From Liolophura sinensis (Eukaryota; Mollusca; Polyplacophora; Chitonida; Chitonidae), in assembly GCF_032854445.1 (NCBI RefSeq), contig NC_088303.1, positions 35,755,265 through 35,819,264 on the forward strand: a stretch of 64,000 nt of DNA, written 5' to 3'. Shown piece after piece: positions 41,387 through 51,331 of the stretch; the first letter of the stretch is position 1, and each line of letters begins with the position of its first letter. The notes under the pieces were generated by a model. That model ran no database searches. It was not told where the DNA came from and worked only from the letters and a program-made list of their open reading frames with translations. The position numbers and the translations under genes are program-made.

Positions 41387-42055
41387 ATGGGACGACTGTA
41401 CCCGGCGATCTCGGATGAAGACCCGACAATTACTGATGACCACCCCTTGACCCCGACCGCGCTGATGGTTGAAAACCACCCGGAGGGCGTGGCGCACGCC
41501 CATCGCCTGCAGTATATCAGCGAAATACAGAGGCAGCTTGAATCTGAGGTAGATCTCCGCCGGGCCTTGTACAAAAAGTACCGGCGCGGTGTCTTAACCG
41601 CCGAGGCCCTTGATTCGGCCATGCTCACGGCCGGTTTGGGACTAGGGGTTGCAGGTGCGGGACTACTCGCAACAATAATTCTAGCCCCTGCTGTCTTGGC
41701 TATGGAATCTGCGGCCATAGCTTGCGGTGTCTTAAATGCCGCCGTAAAATTCGTTACCCACCGACTTCACGCAAAGGCCAAGAAACATAACGATATACGG
41801 CTGTTGGCTGAGGCCAAACTTAACAGCATCCGTGCGCAGGTATCTACGGCATTATCTGATGGTGTTATTTCGGACGTAGAGTACAGGCAAGTCGTTCAGG
41901 AGCTCCAGAACTACTCTGATCTGAAGCAGGAGATACGCGCTAAGTCTCGTAAGACATTCAACGCCGTAGAGATCGATGAAAGGATGAAAAAACATCTTAT
42001 AGATCGCGGCCGAAAACTAGCTCGGCAAGAGCTAAAAAACGCTCTTTCCGAATGA
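41387..42055 (+). CDS. Element gene 7: glycine-rich membrane-hairpin protein, 222 aa
   Basis: From ATG 41387 (MGRLYPAISDED): an acidic N-terminus, a helical region with YKKYRRG at ~65, then a glycine-rich hydrophobic stretch (LTAGLGLGVAGAGLLATIIL and the following ~25 residues) able to form a membrane hairpin, and a charged coiled-coil C-terminal half (HAKAKKHNDIRLLAEAKL). The start lies 10 bases after gene 6's stop. The stop is 11 bases from the convergent gene 8. The frame is intact. A membrane-active accessory protein is plausible; no named family is recognised. Confidence 0.62.
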   Translation: MGRLYPAISDEDPTITDDHPLTPTALMVENHPEGVAHAHRLQYISEIQRQLESEVDLRRALYKKYRRGVLTAEALDSAMLTAGLGLGVAGAGLLATIILAPAVLAMESAAIACGVLNAAVKFVTHRLHAKAKKHNDIRLLAEAKLNSIRAQVSTALSDGVISDVEYRQVVQELQNYSDLKQEIRAKSRKTFNAVEIDERMKKHLIDRGRKLARQELKNALSE

Positions 42056-42066
42056 TGTTCTGGGGG

Positions 42067-42315
42067 TTAGGGTTGTTGCCTCATTAGCTCGGGCAGCAGC
42101 CAGTTTTCATAATACTGCCGGATTGGCTCGGGGTGATCTACCGAGGCGCACACGTCGTTGGTGAAGAGCTTCAGCACAAGCAGCCGGCCCGCGTTGACGC
42201 GTCCGTCTCCAAACATGCTGTGGGTGACTTCTTTGTAGCCTCGCAAGTCTTGCACCGTACCGACTAACTTCGCCCAAATAGGCTGGCTGGTCGTTTCCAT
42301 CGTGGGAGATCCCAT
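42067..42315 (-). CDS. Element gene 8: small protein, 82 aa
   Basis: The ATG at 42315 lies 34 bases inside the right TIR, and the gene reads inward, mirroring gene 1 at the left end. It is soluble and mixed-charge (WAKLVGTVQDLRGYKEV, SMFGDGRVNAGRLLVLKLF) with no membrane segment. An overlapping frame from 42325 gives 72 residues of low-complexity composition and is less convincing. No family recognised. Confidence 0.45.
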   Translation of the reverse strand: MGSPTMETTSQPIWAKLVGTVQDLRGYKEVTHSMFGDGRVNAGRLLVLKLFTNDVCASVDHPEPIRQYYENWLLPELMRQQP

Positions 42316-42348
42316 GATTATTCATTGTATTCGCTGTATACTTAAAAA

Positions 42349-42461
42349 GAAATTTCGATAGCCATCAGACCCTCGGCTGGGGGCTGGGGCCTCTATTTTG
42401 TTCTGGGGAGGGCCCCAGGGGGAGGGTGTGCCAGAACCCCTATTCTGTATACTACTACTCG
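42349..42461 (-). repeat. Right terminal inverted repeat of the virus-like element
   Basis: Reverse complement of the left repeat. The outer end is ...CTGTATACTACTACTCG and the inner end GAAATTTCGATAGCC. Flanking bases on the two sides (TATAATT on the left, TCTGGAT on the right) do not form a direct repeat, so the exact boundary and target duplication remain open. Confidence 0.92.
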
Positions 42462-43108
42462 TCTGGATGTTGCACAAGCCATTTCTTTACAGTTTTAATC
42501 CCTGACAGTGCTATGTTTACACAGAGCTCGGTACCATTGTAATATCATTACACTATAGGTAGAATTTCATACCCATAATGTAATATCATTGCTTTATCGG
42601 ATTATATTACTCTAAGGGCGTCTGCAAGGCTACCTATTTGATTTGTGAGAACAGGAGAAAAGTTCGATCGAAACGACTTGCTTCAAACGTTCCCCATAAT
42701 TTACCACATAAAGGTGTAGCATGCCTTGTGCGTGGAATCATGGACATTGTAACGGGAAACACGCTTTAGAACGAGATTATACCTATAAATATATGAGAAA
42801 TGGAAAGAGATCTGCATGGTTTAATGCATGTTATTGTCTTAGGTTTTAGTTAGGTAGATCTTGATTAGTCTGTTTTGTACTATTTTCAGTATGAACCAAG
42901 ATATATTCATAGGCGAGTGCAAATTCCAAATATCACATCATGAGAACTTTAAATGCCTACAGCATGTAGTCGCTCTGATAATGATTTGCATGTTGTGTAA
43001 CACTATAACATTAATTGTTTAGGTATTGGCACTATGCTACCCCTAGATAAACCTCAATTGCTATTAAAGCAACCCAAATCCTACACTAACCTTATGTATA
43101 TATATATA

Positions 43109-43545
43109 CTGTAAAGTACTTATTATTCGCTGGAATTTATTTTCGCGGATTTTCTGCAAAAATATGTTCGCGGGAATTAAATTGCGCGCATTTCGGAAAA
43201 TACTGAAAAACAGATCTTAAAATTTTCCAAGATATAATATGGCCGAAATATTTATTTATTTATTTGATTGGTGTTTTACGCCACACTCAAGAATATTTCA
43301 CTTACACGACGGCGGCCAGCATTATGGTGGGTGGAAACCGGGCAGAGCCCGGGGGAAACCCACGACCATCCGCAGGTTGAAACAGACCTTCCCACCCTGG
43401 CAAAGATTTCACTTCATTATTCTACTACCTGTAGTATATGATTCAATATTGGATATTTTATTGGCTGGAATTTTTTTTCGCGCTAAAATATTGCCCGCGA
43501 AATCCGCCAAAAATTAGTTCCACGCAAAAATTAAGTACTTCACAG
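43109..43545. mobile_element. MITE with TA target duplication, carrying a nested SINE
   Basis: Terminal inverted repeats CTGTAAAGTACTTATTATTC (left) and the inverse of TTAAGTACTTCACAG (right) are flanked by TA on both sides (43107-43108, 43546-43547), as for Tc1/mariner-type elements. Interior sequence next to both ends is rich in TTCGCG/CGCGAA. A minus-strand SINE occupies about 43235-43402, so the MITE proper is ~270 bp. Confidence 0.72.
43235..43402 (-). mobile_element. SINE family A, 3' part, nested in the MITE
   Basis: (TTTA)n tail, then inverse of GAGT...GGCGTAAAACACC, the GGCGGCCAGCATTATGGTGG block and the CCACGACCATCCGCAGGTTG block; truncated before the tRNA head. Confidence 0.85.
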
Positions 43546-44309
43546 TATGCCACCAGATTTCATGTAGTTTTGCACGTAGACCACTGTTTGTCGTCCACCA
43601 CTGCTTCATACAAAAGGTAGTGACAAGGATGGCATGCTTTAATTACCATGATCTTTAAAAAGGTCATTCATAAGGTAAGAATGATTTATATGTAGTGGTA
43701 TTACCACTTGTCTCTCCAAAAGCAACTGTGTGCAAAAAATACACAAGATGTGTTACACATGCACACATCAGTCGTAACAAATATGCCTATGGACATTAAT
43801 GTATGTCATCCTTACGTACGCTACCTACACGTATAATGTGTACCAAATTGTGTACCTGTTATACACATTTTGTTCACATCGCGAGCTACACAATCATAAT
43901 TATGTGTACAAAATGGTACACATTTGCTTTTTGAGAGTACACCCTTCTATGTTACCAAGTCACGAGCATGAAACAGATGCATGACCAACAAATTGAATTC
44001 AAAATGACCCGATAAGACGCCAAAAGTAGGTAAAACTTACCTGTACCTTAATAGGTTTACTCTTCAACTTTAACAAAAGAACCATTACAGCATATAAGCA
44101 AACAGAAGATAGATTAATAAGTAACGAGCGACTTACCTGGTTAGTTTAGTAGGCCTAACAGTAAGTAGGCGGCACAACCTGTACCAGTTCACGGTGACAC
44201 CTTCGCTACAGTCTTACAGTCCGATGCAGGTGCTACACAAGTACGCCCTACTGTGTTCACCACTAGCGAAGAGTTGCAAAGCTGAGCGACATGAAAAATA
44301 AGCCTTCAG

Positions 44310-44336
44310 TTGCCCCCCCCCCCCCCACCTCCCCCA
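44310..44336. repeat. C-rich homopolymer tract
   Basis: A run of about 15 C followed by ACCTCCCCCACC. Similar C or G runs occur at 10530, 26628 and 48762. Confidence 0.85.
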
Positions 44337-45154
44337 CCTTCCACCAGGTATACCCCCGTACAAAAGTCTGGTAACAGGACGTTGTATTTCATGTGTACAT
44401 TACGCCTCTATAACGTGCGTCTAGAACTCATCCGGTACAAAAAATACAGGCCTCGGGATATGCGTCGGTGAGCACAGTTCTTGTTCTATGTAGAGTCTCT
44501 CTCAGGGTGGTCTGTGTATTATCTGCAGTAAAAAGACAAATAAGCCGAGCAGTTCAAGTCCGTTTTTATGCCTGAAAACACCGTTATCGTAGCGCATTTG
44601 CATTTGCCACATTACCCCGTACAATGGTGATGTGCAACCAGCACTAAATTAATGAATACGTTAATAAATACACGCTGTTTTTGGTGTGTGTGTGGTTCTT
44701 TAAGTTTTTAGTTTAGATTTTAGTTTATAACCACCGTTTTCCAATGGATATATAATTATTTCATTGCTGTTTATATTTTATATTACATTACTCATAATAA
44801 AATATAATATTTATATTTTTTAATTTATTTATTAACTTAATTTTTTTATTATTTATTTATATAAAATATAAATTTATTGTTTATATTTATATTGTATTAT
44901 TTCATTGTTGTTTTATAGTTTATAACCACCGTTTTGGAATGGATATATTATTATTTCATTGTTGTTGTTTGAGGAGGTAGCGTTCGGTTACATCGTGCGG
45001 ATAGGATGGTATTATTATGCTGGGTGATCCTTATTTAACCGCTAAGATAGCGGACCGTAACAGTGACATGGTGAAAATGAAATTTTTGGAAGAGAAAAAA
45101 AAATTTTTTTTTGAAGATAAAAAAAAACACATGGTGAAAAAAACAATTGGGGAA

Positions 45155-45483
45155 TGAGATAGCTCAGTTGTTAGAGCGTCCGCTTCGAGGGCAGTAGATC
45201 CAGGGTCAATTCTTGGTTGGGTCACACCTAAGACTTTGAAAGAGGAAGCTGTAGCTTCCTCGCTTGGCGTTTAGCTTGATAACTGGTTGACCTGTATCAG
45301 TATAATGTATCGGGCGGGGCAGCTTACTTGCCTTCGGTAAGTCGTCTTAGTGAAGCAGCACTAGAAAAAAAGATCGGTGGAAATCCGTCCTGCAACAAGA
45401 AGGCACATTACATGCACCCTAAGGATTCCGTCGTCGTCATATGGCATGACAAATTGTTAAGTACGACGGTAAATCCAAAAGGA
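45155..45483 (+). mobile_element. SINE family B with intact tRNA-like head
   Basis: GATAGCTCAGTTGTTAGAGC (A box) and GGGTCAATTCTTGG (B box) form a degenerate tRNA head. The body shares AGTCACACCTAAGACTTTGA-type, GGAAATCCGTCCTGCAACAA and AAGGCACATTACATGCA blocks with the other copies, and it ends in the TTGTTAAGTACGACGGTAAA tail. Confidence 0.88.
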
Positions 45484-46214
45484 CAAAAATAAGAATGGGC
45501 ATGATCGCCTACACTGGTCATTTTCAATCTGTTTAAAAACACATGTTCTTGGCTGTCACGCCACAGTGCTTGTGAACTTCATGTAAATGTACGCCTTGAC
45601 GGGCACGACTAGGTCTATGGAGACACAAAAACCTACTGAAATAATAAAAGAGTGTACCCCTTTAGACCGACCTGTTTTAGGTGGGCAACGCATCTGTCTA
45701 TATCAGCGAGGTGCATTATTAATAAACCGATTTCAAAGAGACATATATGGACTAAATAAACATAAAATATAATATGCAGCCTGCTGCCCCGCCCTTATAT
45801 AGCCTAGTTGAATTCTTTCAGTCTCAAATGCCACAGCTATACGTAAGACACTGTTCGAAAACATGTACTTAATCCAGTCAGGATGAAACTCCGGCAAGTT
45901 ATATATGTCAAGACCAAGGGCCTTAACTCTATGCCACATACATGTCTGAGGACGGCTGTGACAAGTTTTAAACTTTAGTCACTTTGGTCCTGTTTACCGG
46001 CTGTTAGGCGGGGACACAATAGACTTCATATAGGCCTAATTGAAAAATAGGACGCTGTTTTAATCTGTGTTGTTTTTTTTTTGTTTTTTTTTTGTTTTGT
46101 TTTTTTGTTTTTTTTTTGTTTTTTTTTTCATTTGCTTCTCGTAAATAAATACAATATTTATTGTATAAAGATGAAAAGTGGTCTTCCATAAGAAAGTTAG
46201 ACACAAACAGCCGC

Positions 46215-46461
46215 ACGAACCAAGAGGTTAGAGCAAGGAGACAGGACTGGTTGGCCCGGTGTAGGTTAATGTGACAGGGTGGGATGTTATGTTTGGTGTC
46301 CTCGACTTGATACTTAAGTAGCGGCGGCACTTTGGCAGCCTGGACTCGACCTGCCACATGCAGACACAGCATATGTACATACATAGTGGCTCCTCGTCGT
46401 CACAGGACTGAAACATTGTTAAGTACGACGTTAAACCCCAAGCATTCATTCATTCATTCCC
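46215..46461 (+). mobile_element. SINE family C, 3' part
   Basis: GGTTAGAGCAAGGAGACAGG, GTGACAGGGTGGGATGTTAT, ending in the family B/C tail TGTTAAGTACGACGTTAAAC, CCCAAGCATTCATTCATTC. Confidence 0.82.
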
Positions 46462-46519
46462 TATACGAGTGCCGTCGGCCACTTATTGTAACAAAGCTGT
46501 CATAAACATTGAGAGAAGG

Positions 46520-46602
46520 GCATCCTACAAATTCCCTGTTCTCTGCTGGTATTGAACCCGCACCTTCCCCTGGTGGTTTAGGAGTCGCGCACTTTACTCA
46601 CT
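46520..46602 (-). mobile_element. Possible tRNA-like SINE head fragment
   Basis: The minus strand reads GTGCGGGTTCAATACCAGCA with a B-box-like GGTTCAATACC preceded by a degenerate arm. No acceptor stem or 3' body is visible; could be chance. Confidence 0.35.
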
Positions 46603-46772
46603 AAATTATATACATCCTGCTTATACCGTTCCACACGGAAGTGTGTAAAATGCAGCCTTAAAAGCTAGAATGTTTAAGTGTCCCTTTGTTCATAAAATAT
46701 ATCATTCAGCTCTATCTTCTGGACTGCCATGCACTAGAGTAACATATTGTTAATCCGTTGATTTGTTGAACC

Positions 46773-46773
46773 G

Positions 46774-46850
<77 letters not shown>

Positions 46851-46900
46851 TGCAAAATGAAAGTTCGATTAGTTATATCATAAGTTGTCTCCCCTAGACC

Positions 46901-46972
<72 letters not shown>
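46773..46972. repeat. Two (TA)n microsatellites
   Basis: 46773-46849 and 46903-46972, separated by a unique ~54-bp segment. Confidence 0.93.
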
Positions 46973-47206
46973 TATATATTATATATTTCTTGACAAACAA
47001 CATAATTTGACCATAGCTGCTTTCTAATATTCCACAATACATCCCCAATACACCCAATACAAATATTATTCAGCATGTAAGCCACAAATTCAGATTTTTT
47101 TTCAGCATCATAACACATCGTGTTTCGCTCACTCTAAATTATATACAAAACTGTGGAAAGCACAAATTCGCTACATACATGTTGCGACATTTTTCAAAAC
47201 TACTGC

Positions 47207-47518
47207 GGGAGCGGTAGATCCAGGGTCAATCCTGGGTCGAGTCACACCTAAGACTTTAAAAGAGGAAGTTGCAGTTTCCTCGCTTGGCGTTCAGCATGAA
47301 GGGGATAATGCAACTACTGGTTGACCCGTATCAGCATAACGGCTCGGACGGGGCGGCTTACTTGCCTTTGGTAAGGCGTCTCAGTGAAGCAGCACTACGT
47401 TAAAAAGCGATGGAAATCTGTCATGCAACAAGGCGGCACATTACATGCATTCTAAGGATTCCTTCGTCGTCATATGACTGAAAAGTTGTTAAGTCCGACG
47501 TTAAACCCCAAGCACTGT
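47207..47518 (+). mobile_element. SINE family B, head truncated
   Basis: Starts in GCGGTAGATCCAGGGTCAAT and keeps the body and tail (AAGTTGTTAAGTCCGACGTT, AAACCCCAAGCAC). Confidence 0.88.
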
Positions 47519-49404
47519 GGTTAGGCCTCTAAGGCATCCAGTCTGCATGGTGATTATATGCTACCCACCCATCCCACGATACAGATTCTGGAGGCTGGCC
47601 AGTATATATGTAAAGGTCCTGTTTTGAAATTATACAGCGTGCATGTTCCGAGATCTTTAAGTTAATGACCCATATTTAATGAAAGAACCGGCAAAACACT
47701 TCACCGAAAGGCTCAGTTTTATCAGCTTGCATTACGAAGTGAGGAGAGGTATTGTGAGAAGGGGATCAGACGCTGTCGGTGTCCAGTTTGGTTTAAGTTT
47801 TTGGCCAATCATAGGGTTGCAGTGGCCGCCCACATAGTAGGCCTACACAGACAGTCATAGGTAGAGATTTAAATGCCAAAGACGTAGGAAATCTTTTACC
47901 TCCAACAGCTCAACATTTTGCTCAGCTATTCACTGAGCAATACACAGATCGGTTTGAGTATGGCGTTAAACAACAATCAGATGCATGTTGGATCAAGTGA
48001 CACTCGCCAATACCTAATTAATATCGGCGGCCCCAATACAATGAGAGGAGTATGGAAATTAAAATATAGTGTTGTCTACAACAAGACTGTGTGGTATTCT
48101 ATTGGGAACTGCCCTCACAAAACATTCGTTATTAGGGACAAATTAACCGTCATCACTTAGATTTAAAGCTTACAATATTTCTTTCAGGGGGTGCTTCTGT
48201 TAAAAACACGTGCCCAGTAGGCCTACGTTACTTCTCAAAAAGCTGAGAAGTATAGTCTACACAACTGATTTCTTTATTTATTCAATCAGACTTATTATTT
48301 TCCTTAGAGAGATGATTATTTTCTGTTTCCTTGTAGAAAATCTCAAAAGCGTCGCGAATCTTTATTTGTTTCGCATCATCTTGGTGAATCTTAAAAAATC
48401 TGAGCAGAACAAAACATATATACCTATATTGACTATGGGCCCTTAAAAAAACAATGATCAAAAGGTGAGAGGAAACAAAACATCAGAATACATCCCTTGA
48501 AATGATTCGACACATCTGAAACAATAAAATGAGTTTTCAACATTCAAAGCACAGTCTCTTGCACTATAGGTCGATATCGAGGCCAAGACATCTCTGGCGA
48601 TTGAACTGCGTCACACGCAATAATGACCCACCTTCCCCCGTAATGCTGCCTATCATTGGGTCCACAGATTCTTCATATAACCGTTAAAGGTGAAGAATAC
48701 ACTAAAATTACATGAAATTCTAGTTATAGATGTAATGTTCAATGTTTCTTTATTTGTTCGTGGGGGGGGGGGGAGACATTTTTCTTTAAAGAGAACAAGA
48801 AACTTGAAAATAATTTTTGTCTGCTGGGTATTTAGGACCAGCACTTGATATACATTGACTTTGTGCAATAATGTTATAAATGAAGGATATAACACATGTT
48901 TAATAAATATATTTGCACAAGACTTTTCAGCGAACAATGTGTTCAACTTGGAACATAAGCATATTTATTACAAAAATTACATTTTTAATATATTCATAAA
49001 TATTATCATAATTCGTATTAAATACATACGTGTTGATATCAACATCAAATTTACATTTAAATAGATTTATTATTATTATGCAAATACGACATATACCAAG
49101 AAGTGGTCCCAAATACCCACCACACATAAATATTTTCGCATATCCCTTTTCCTGAAAGAAAAACTATTAATGAAGCTATAATTTGCAAGTGAGTTTTCAC
49201 GCTATGTTATCAGATTTTGTCATAATTTTTATGTCTTCTTCTCCCTTAAACAATCTAACATTTAGATAATGTCCCTGAGAGCCAGTTCATTACATTATTA
49301 CCATCAAAATTAACTAACACTAAAACAGACAGACGAAAACAAACACTGGGCAGTGGAGAGTTGGGGAAAGAGACAAAGTATTCCCTAAAACGGGTCAGAA
49401 GTAT
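47519..49404. other. No gene recognised
   Basis: AT-rich; a G13 run at 48762. No exon-like sequence. Confidence 0.5.
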
Positions 49405-49806
49405 GTGGTCACGTGACCACCCTTTCGCGTCGAAAACAAAATGGCCGCCAAATGTTAAAGCATTGAGGGAAAGGCCCCTTTTTGCCACTTCGCTAGCCAC
49501 CGGTACAGTCTAGTTGTGAAAAAAAATAACATCACGAAAGCTCTGCAAAAATACTCAGACTATCTGGAAAGTTGGAAATTATACAATTCCAACGGATAAA
49601 AGATCGCTGACAGCGATTCAAAAATAGGCATTTTCCTATGCAATAACCTTAGGAGGACCGTTTTCTTCACCCACGCCGTTTGCTACTAAGCAGATCACGT
49701 AGTCTCTAGCTTCCGATCCGTCCAACAGACATATGCATATTCATGAGGCCGACTGTCACGTGACTGGTATTTGTCGGAGATTTCTTCCGCGTTTGAGTCT
49801 GAGCGA
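49405..49806 (+). promoter_or_regulatory. Candidate promoter and untranslated first exon of DHRS1
   Basis: A 16-bp perfect palindrome, GTGGTCACGTGACCAC (49405-49420), and a second TCACGTGA (49756-49763) are E-box/CLEAR-type sites. A YY1-like AAAATGGCCGCC follows the first, and local CpG density is higher than in the flanks. The stretch ends at a donor-like GCGAG/GTAATT (49806/49807). The first DHRS1 coding exon starts with an acceptor, so a 5' UTR exon must lie upstream; this is the best position I see. No transcript evidence is available. Confidence 0.3.
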
Positions 49807-50726
49807 GGTAATTCTACTATGTCATTCCTTGACTCGCAGACCTTGACAGTGACTTACCACTGGTTGAAATGTGACCATGAGACAAATGTTTACCGCGGTT
49901 TTAAACCATTGTTAAATCAAAGCTTCTTGCTGTTTGAAGCTGAACTATCGGGCATCAAATAAATCACACGGGTGCACATCAACTTAGCAGGCCCTACCAC
50001 GGATAGCGGTAGCCTAAAGAAGTATGCGCTGTAGGCCTGTGCTAACTCCTGCATCGTGTAATCCATTCGGCTGTACCATTGACTTGCTGTTTGCAGTTTA
50101 CGTAGATTAGTGTATAAGCGGGAAAATGATATGCAGTGTACACTTATGAAACGTTGATGTACACATTTTAAAGGATCTGTAGACTTGTGAAGATAAAAAT
50201 CTTTCTTCAGTTGAAGACATGGTGTAAGTCCAGAGTTATCCCCCAATGTGTACAGTCTAGAGTATAGTCCAGAGTTGTTGCTGCTCACACAGGACTACAT
50301 GTGCATGTAAGACAAAGGTGAAAAAAATTGTCTGAACATACAAATCTCCAAATACATACAGTAATTTGTGCACAAACTGCAAAAGACAGATTCCGGTGCG
50401 TTCCAATAAACATTTTTCAACATGTAGCTGTTGTATAAGGTCTGCACAGTCAAATTAATAAATTTGTTTAATAAAATGTTTAACGGCAATTAATTTTTGT
50501 AACAAATTAGTCTAGATATTTACCAAATGGTAACACTTGAGCCAAATTTTTGACAGTTTTTAAGTATGCAAAGCACAAAAGAGCATCATTTGGAGTGTAG
50601 ACTTATCTGTCTAATGGAGTTTTCAGTTATAGTTTGCAGAAGCCTTGGTGTGTTGAGCATCTGTAGTTCGTATGGCTCAAACTGCATGGGCCTAGTTGGC
50701 TGGCCCTGATGGTTTAAAAGCTCTGT

Positions 50727-50987
50727 GGGGCCTCCGTGGGGGAGGGGTTTAGTGCACCAGTGCGACGCAATGACCTAGGAGCCTCTCAACAATGCGGTCA
50801 CTGTGAGTTCAAGTCCAGCTTTGCTGGCTTCCTGTATGTGGGAAAGCCTGCAGCAACCTGCGGATGGTCGTGGGTTTTCCCCAGGGTTTTCTGCCGTGTT
50901 TCCTCCCACCATAATGCTGGCCGCCATTGTATAAGCAAAATATTTTTGAGTACAGCGTAAGACACCAAGCAAATAAATAAATAAAAA
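50727..50987 (+). mobile_element. SINE family A, near complete, upstream of DHRS1
   Basis: GGGGCCTCCGTGG head, CTCAACAATGCGGTCACTGT, GTTCAAGTCCAGC (B-box), CAACCTGCGGATGGTCGTGG, ATAATGCTGGCCGCCATTGT and (AAAT)n. It lies 345 bp before the DHRS1 ATG. Confidence 0.92.
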
Positions 50988-51032
50988 CTCTGCATGGCGT
51001 ACTGCAACTTTTCAATCCCTTGACCACTGAAG

Positions 51033-51037
<5 letters not shown>

Positions 51038-51091
<54 letters not shown>
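51038..51091. repeat. (TA)n microsatellite upstream of DHRS1
   Basis: About 54 bp of TA. Confidence 0.93.
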
Positions 51092-51097
<6 letters not shown>

Positions 51098-51331
51098 ATC
51101 TGAAGAGACTGCATGAGTGAATTACCCAAGCCACATATTTGCTATGTGAGGAGAGGTTGACTTATTTTGGAGTTTTGGGATCTATATGAACTCTTGCGTA
51201 ATGGTTTATGTAAACCGTTGACCAAATCTACATGGTATCTGTACAATTGTCAGTGTAGTTTACGTAGTTTAATTTGCCTTAATTTTCATACTCTAGTTTT
51301 TTGTTTTTTTTTGTTTTTTGCAGCTTCCAAA

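Larger units (their letters stand above)
36276..42461. mobile_element. ~6.2 kb multi-gene mobile element with ~100-bp terminal inverted repeats, virus-like
   Basis: Near-identical inverted repeats end at 36276 and 42461. Between them almost every base is coding, on both strands, and GC content is clearly higher than in the AT-rich flanks. The gene order is: zinc-ribbon protein (+), a broken duplicate of its N-terminus joined to a membrane protein (+), a large tail-anchored protein (-), two paralogous beta-rich proteins (+), a third protein sharing an N-terminal module (+), a glycine-rich membrane protein (+), and a small protein at the right end (-). Spacing is viral in style: a 4-bp ATGA overlap, 2-bp and 11-bp gaps, overlapping starts and ends. 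I find no DNA polymerase, integrase, recombinase, Rep helicase, protease or packaging ATPase. Large TIRs and putative structural genes recall Polinton/Maverick-type elements, but those are 15-25 kb. No target-site duplication is evident. Confidence 0.88.
42462..45154. other. No gene recognised apart from the MITE
   Basis: AT-rich, including very AT-rich low-complexity sequence at 44740-44900 and a mixed A/T homopolymer stretch at 45090-45145. Confidence 0.5.

Noticed and set aside
36276-42461. Complete Polinton/Maverick or parvovirus
   Set aside because: Too short for a Polinton and lacking polB, integrase, protease and ATPase; no Rep/NS1 Walker motifs and termini are not parvovirus-type hairpins.
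36276-42461. Target-site duplication of the virus-like element
   Set aside because: I compared several possible boundaries around AGTATACAG and found no matching direct repeat of 4-8 bp.
45155-45235. tRNA gene
   Set aside because: A and B boxes are present but the acceptor stem does not pair and the sequence runs into a SINE body with copies elsewhere.
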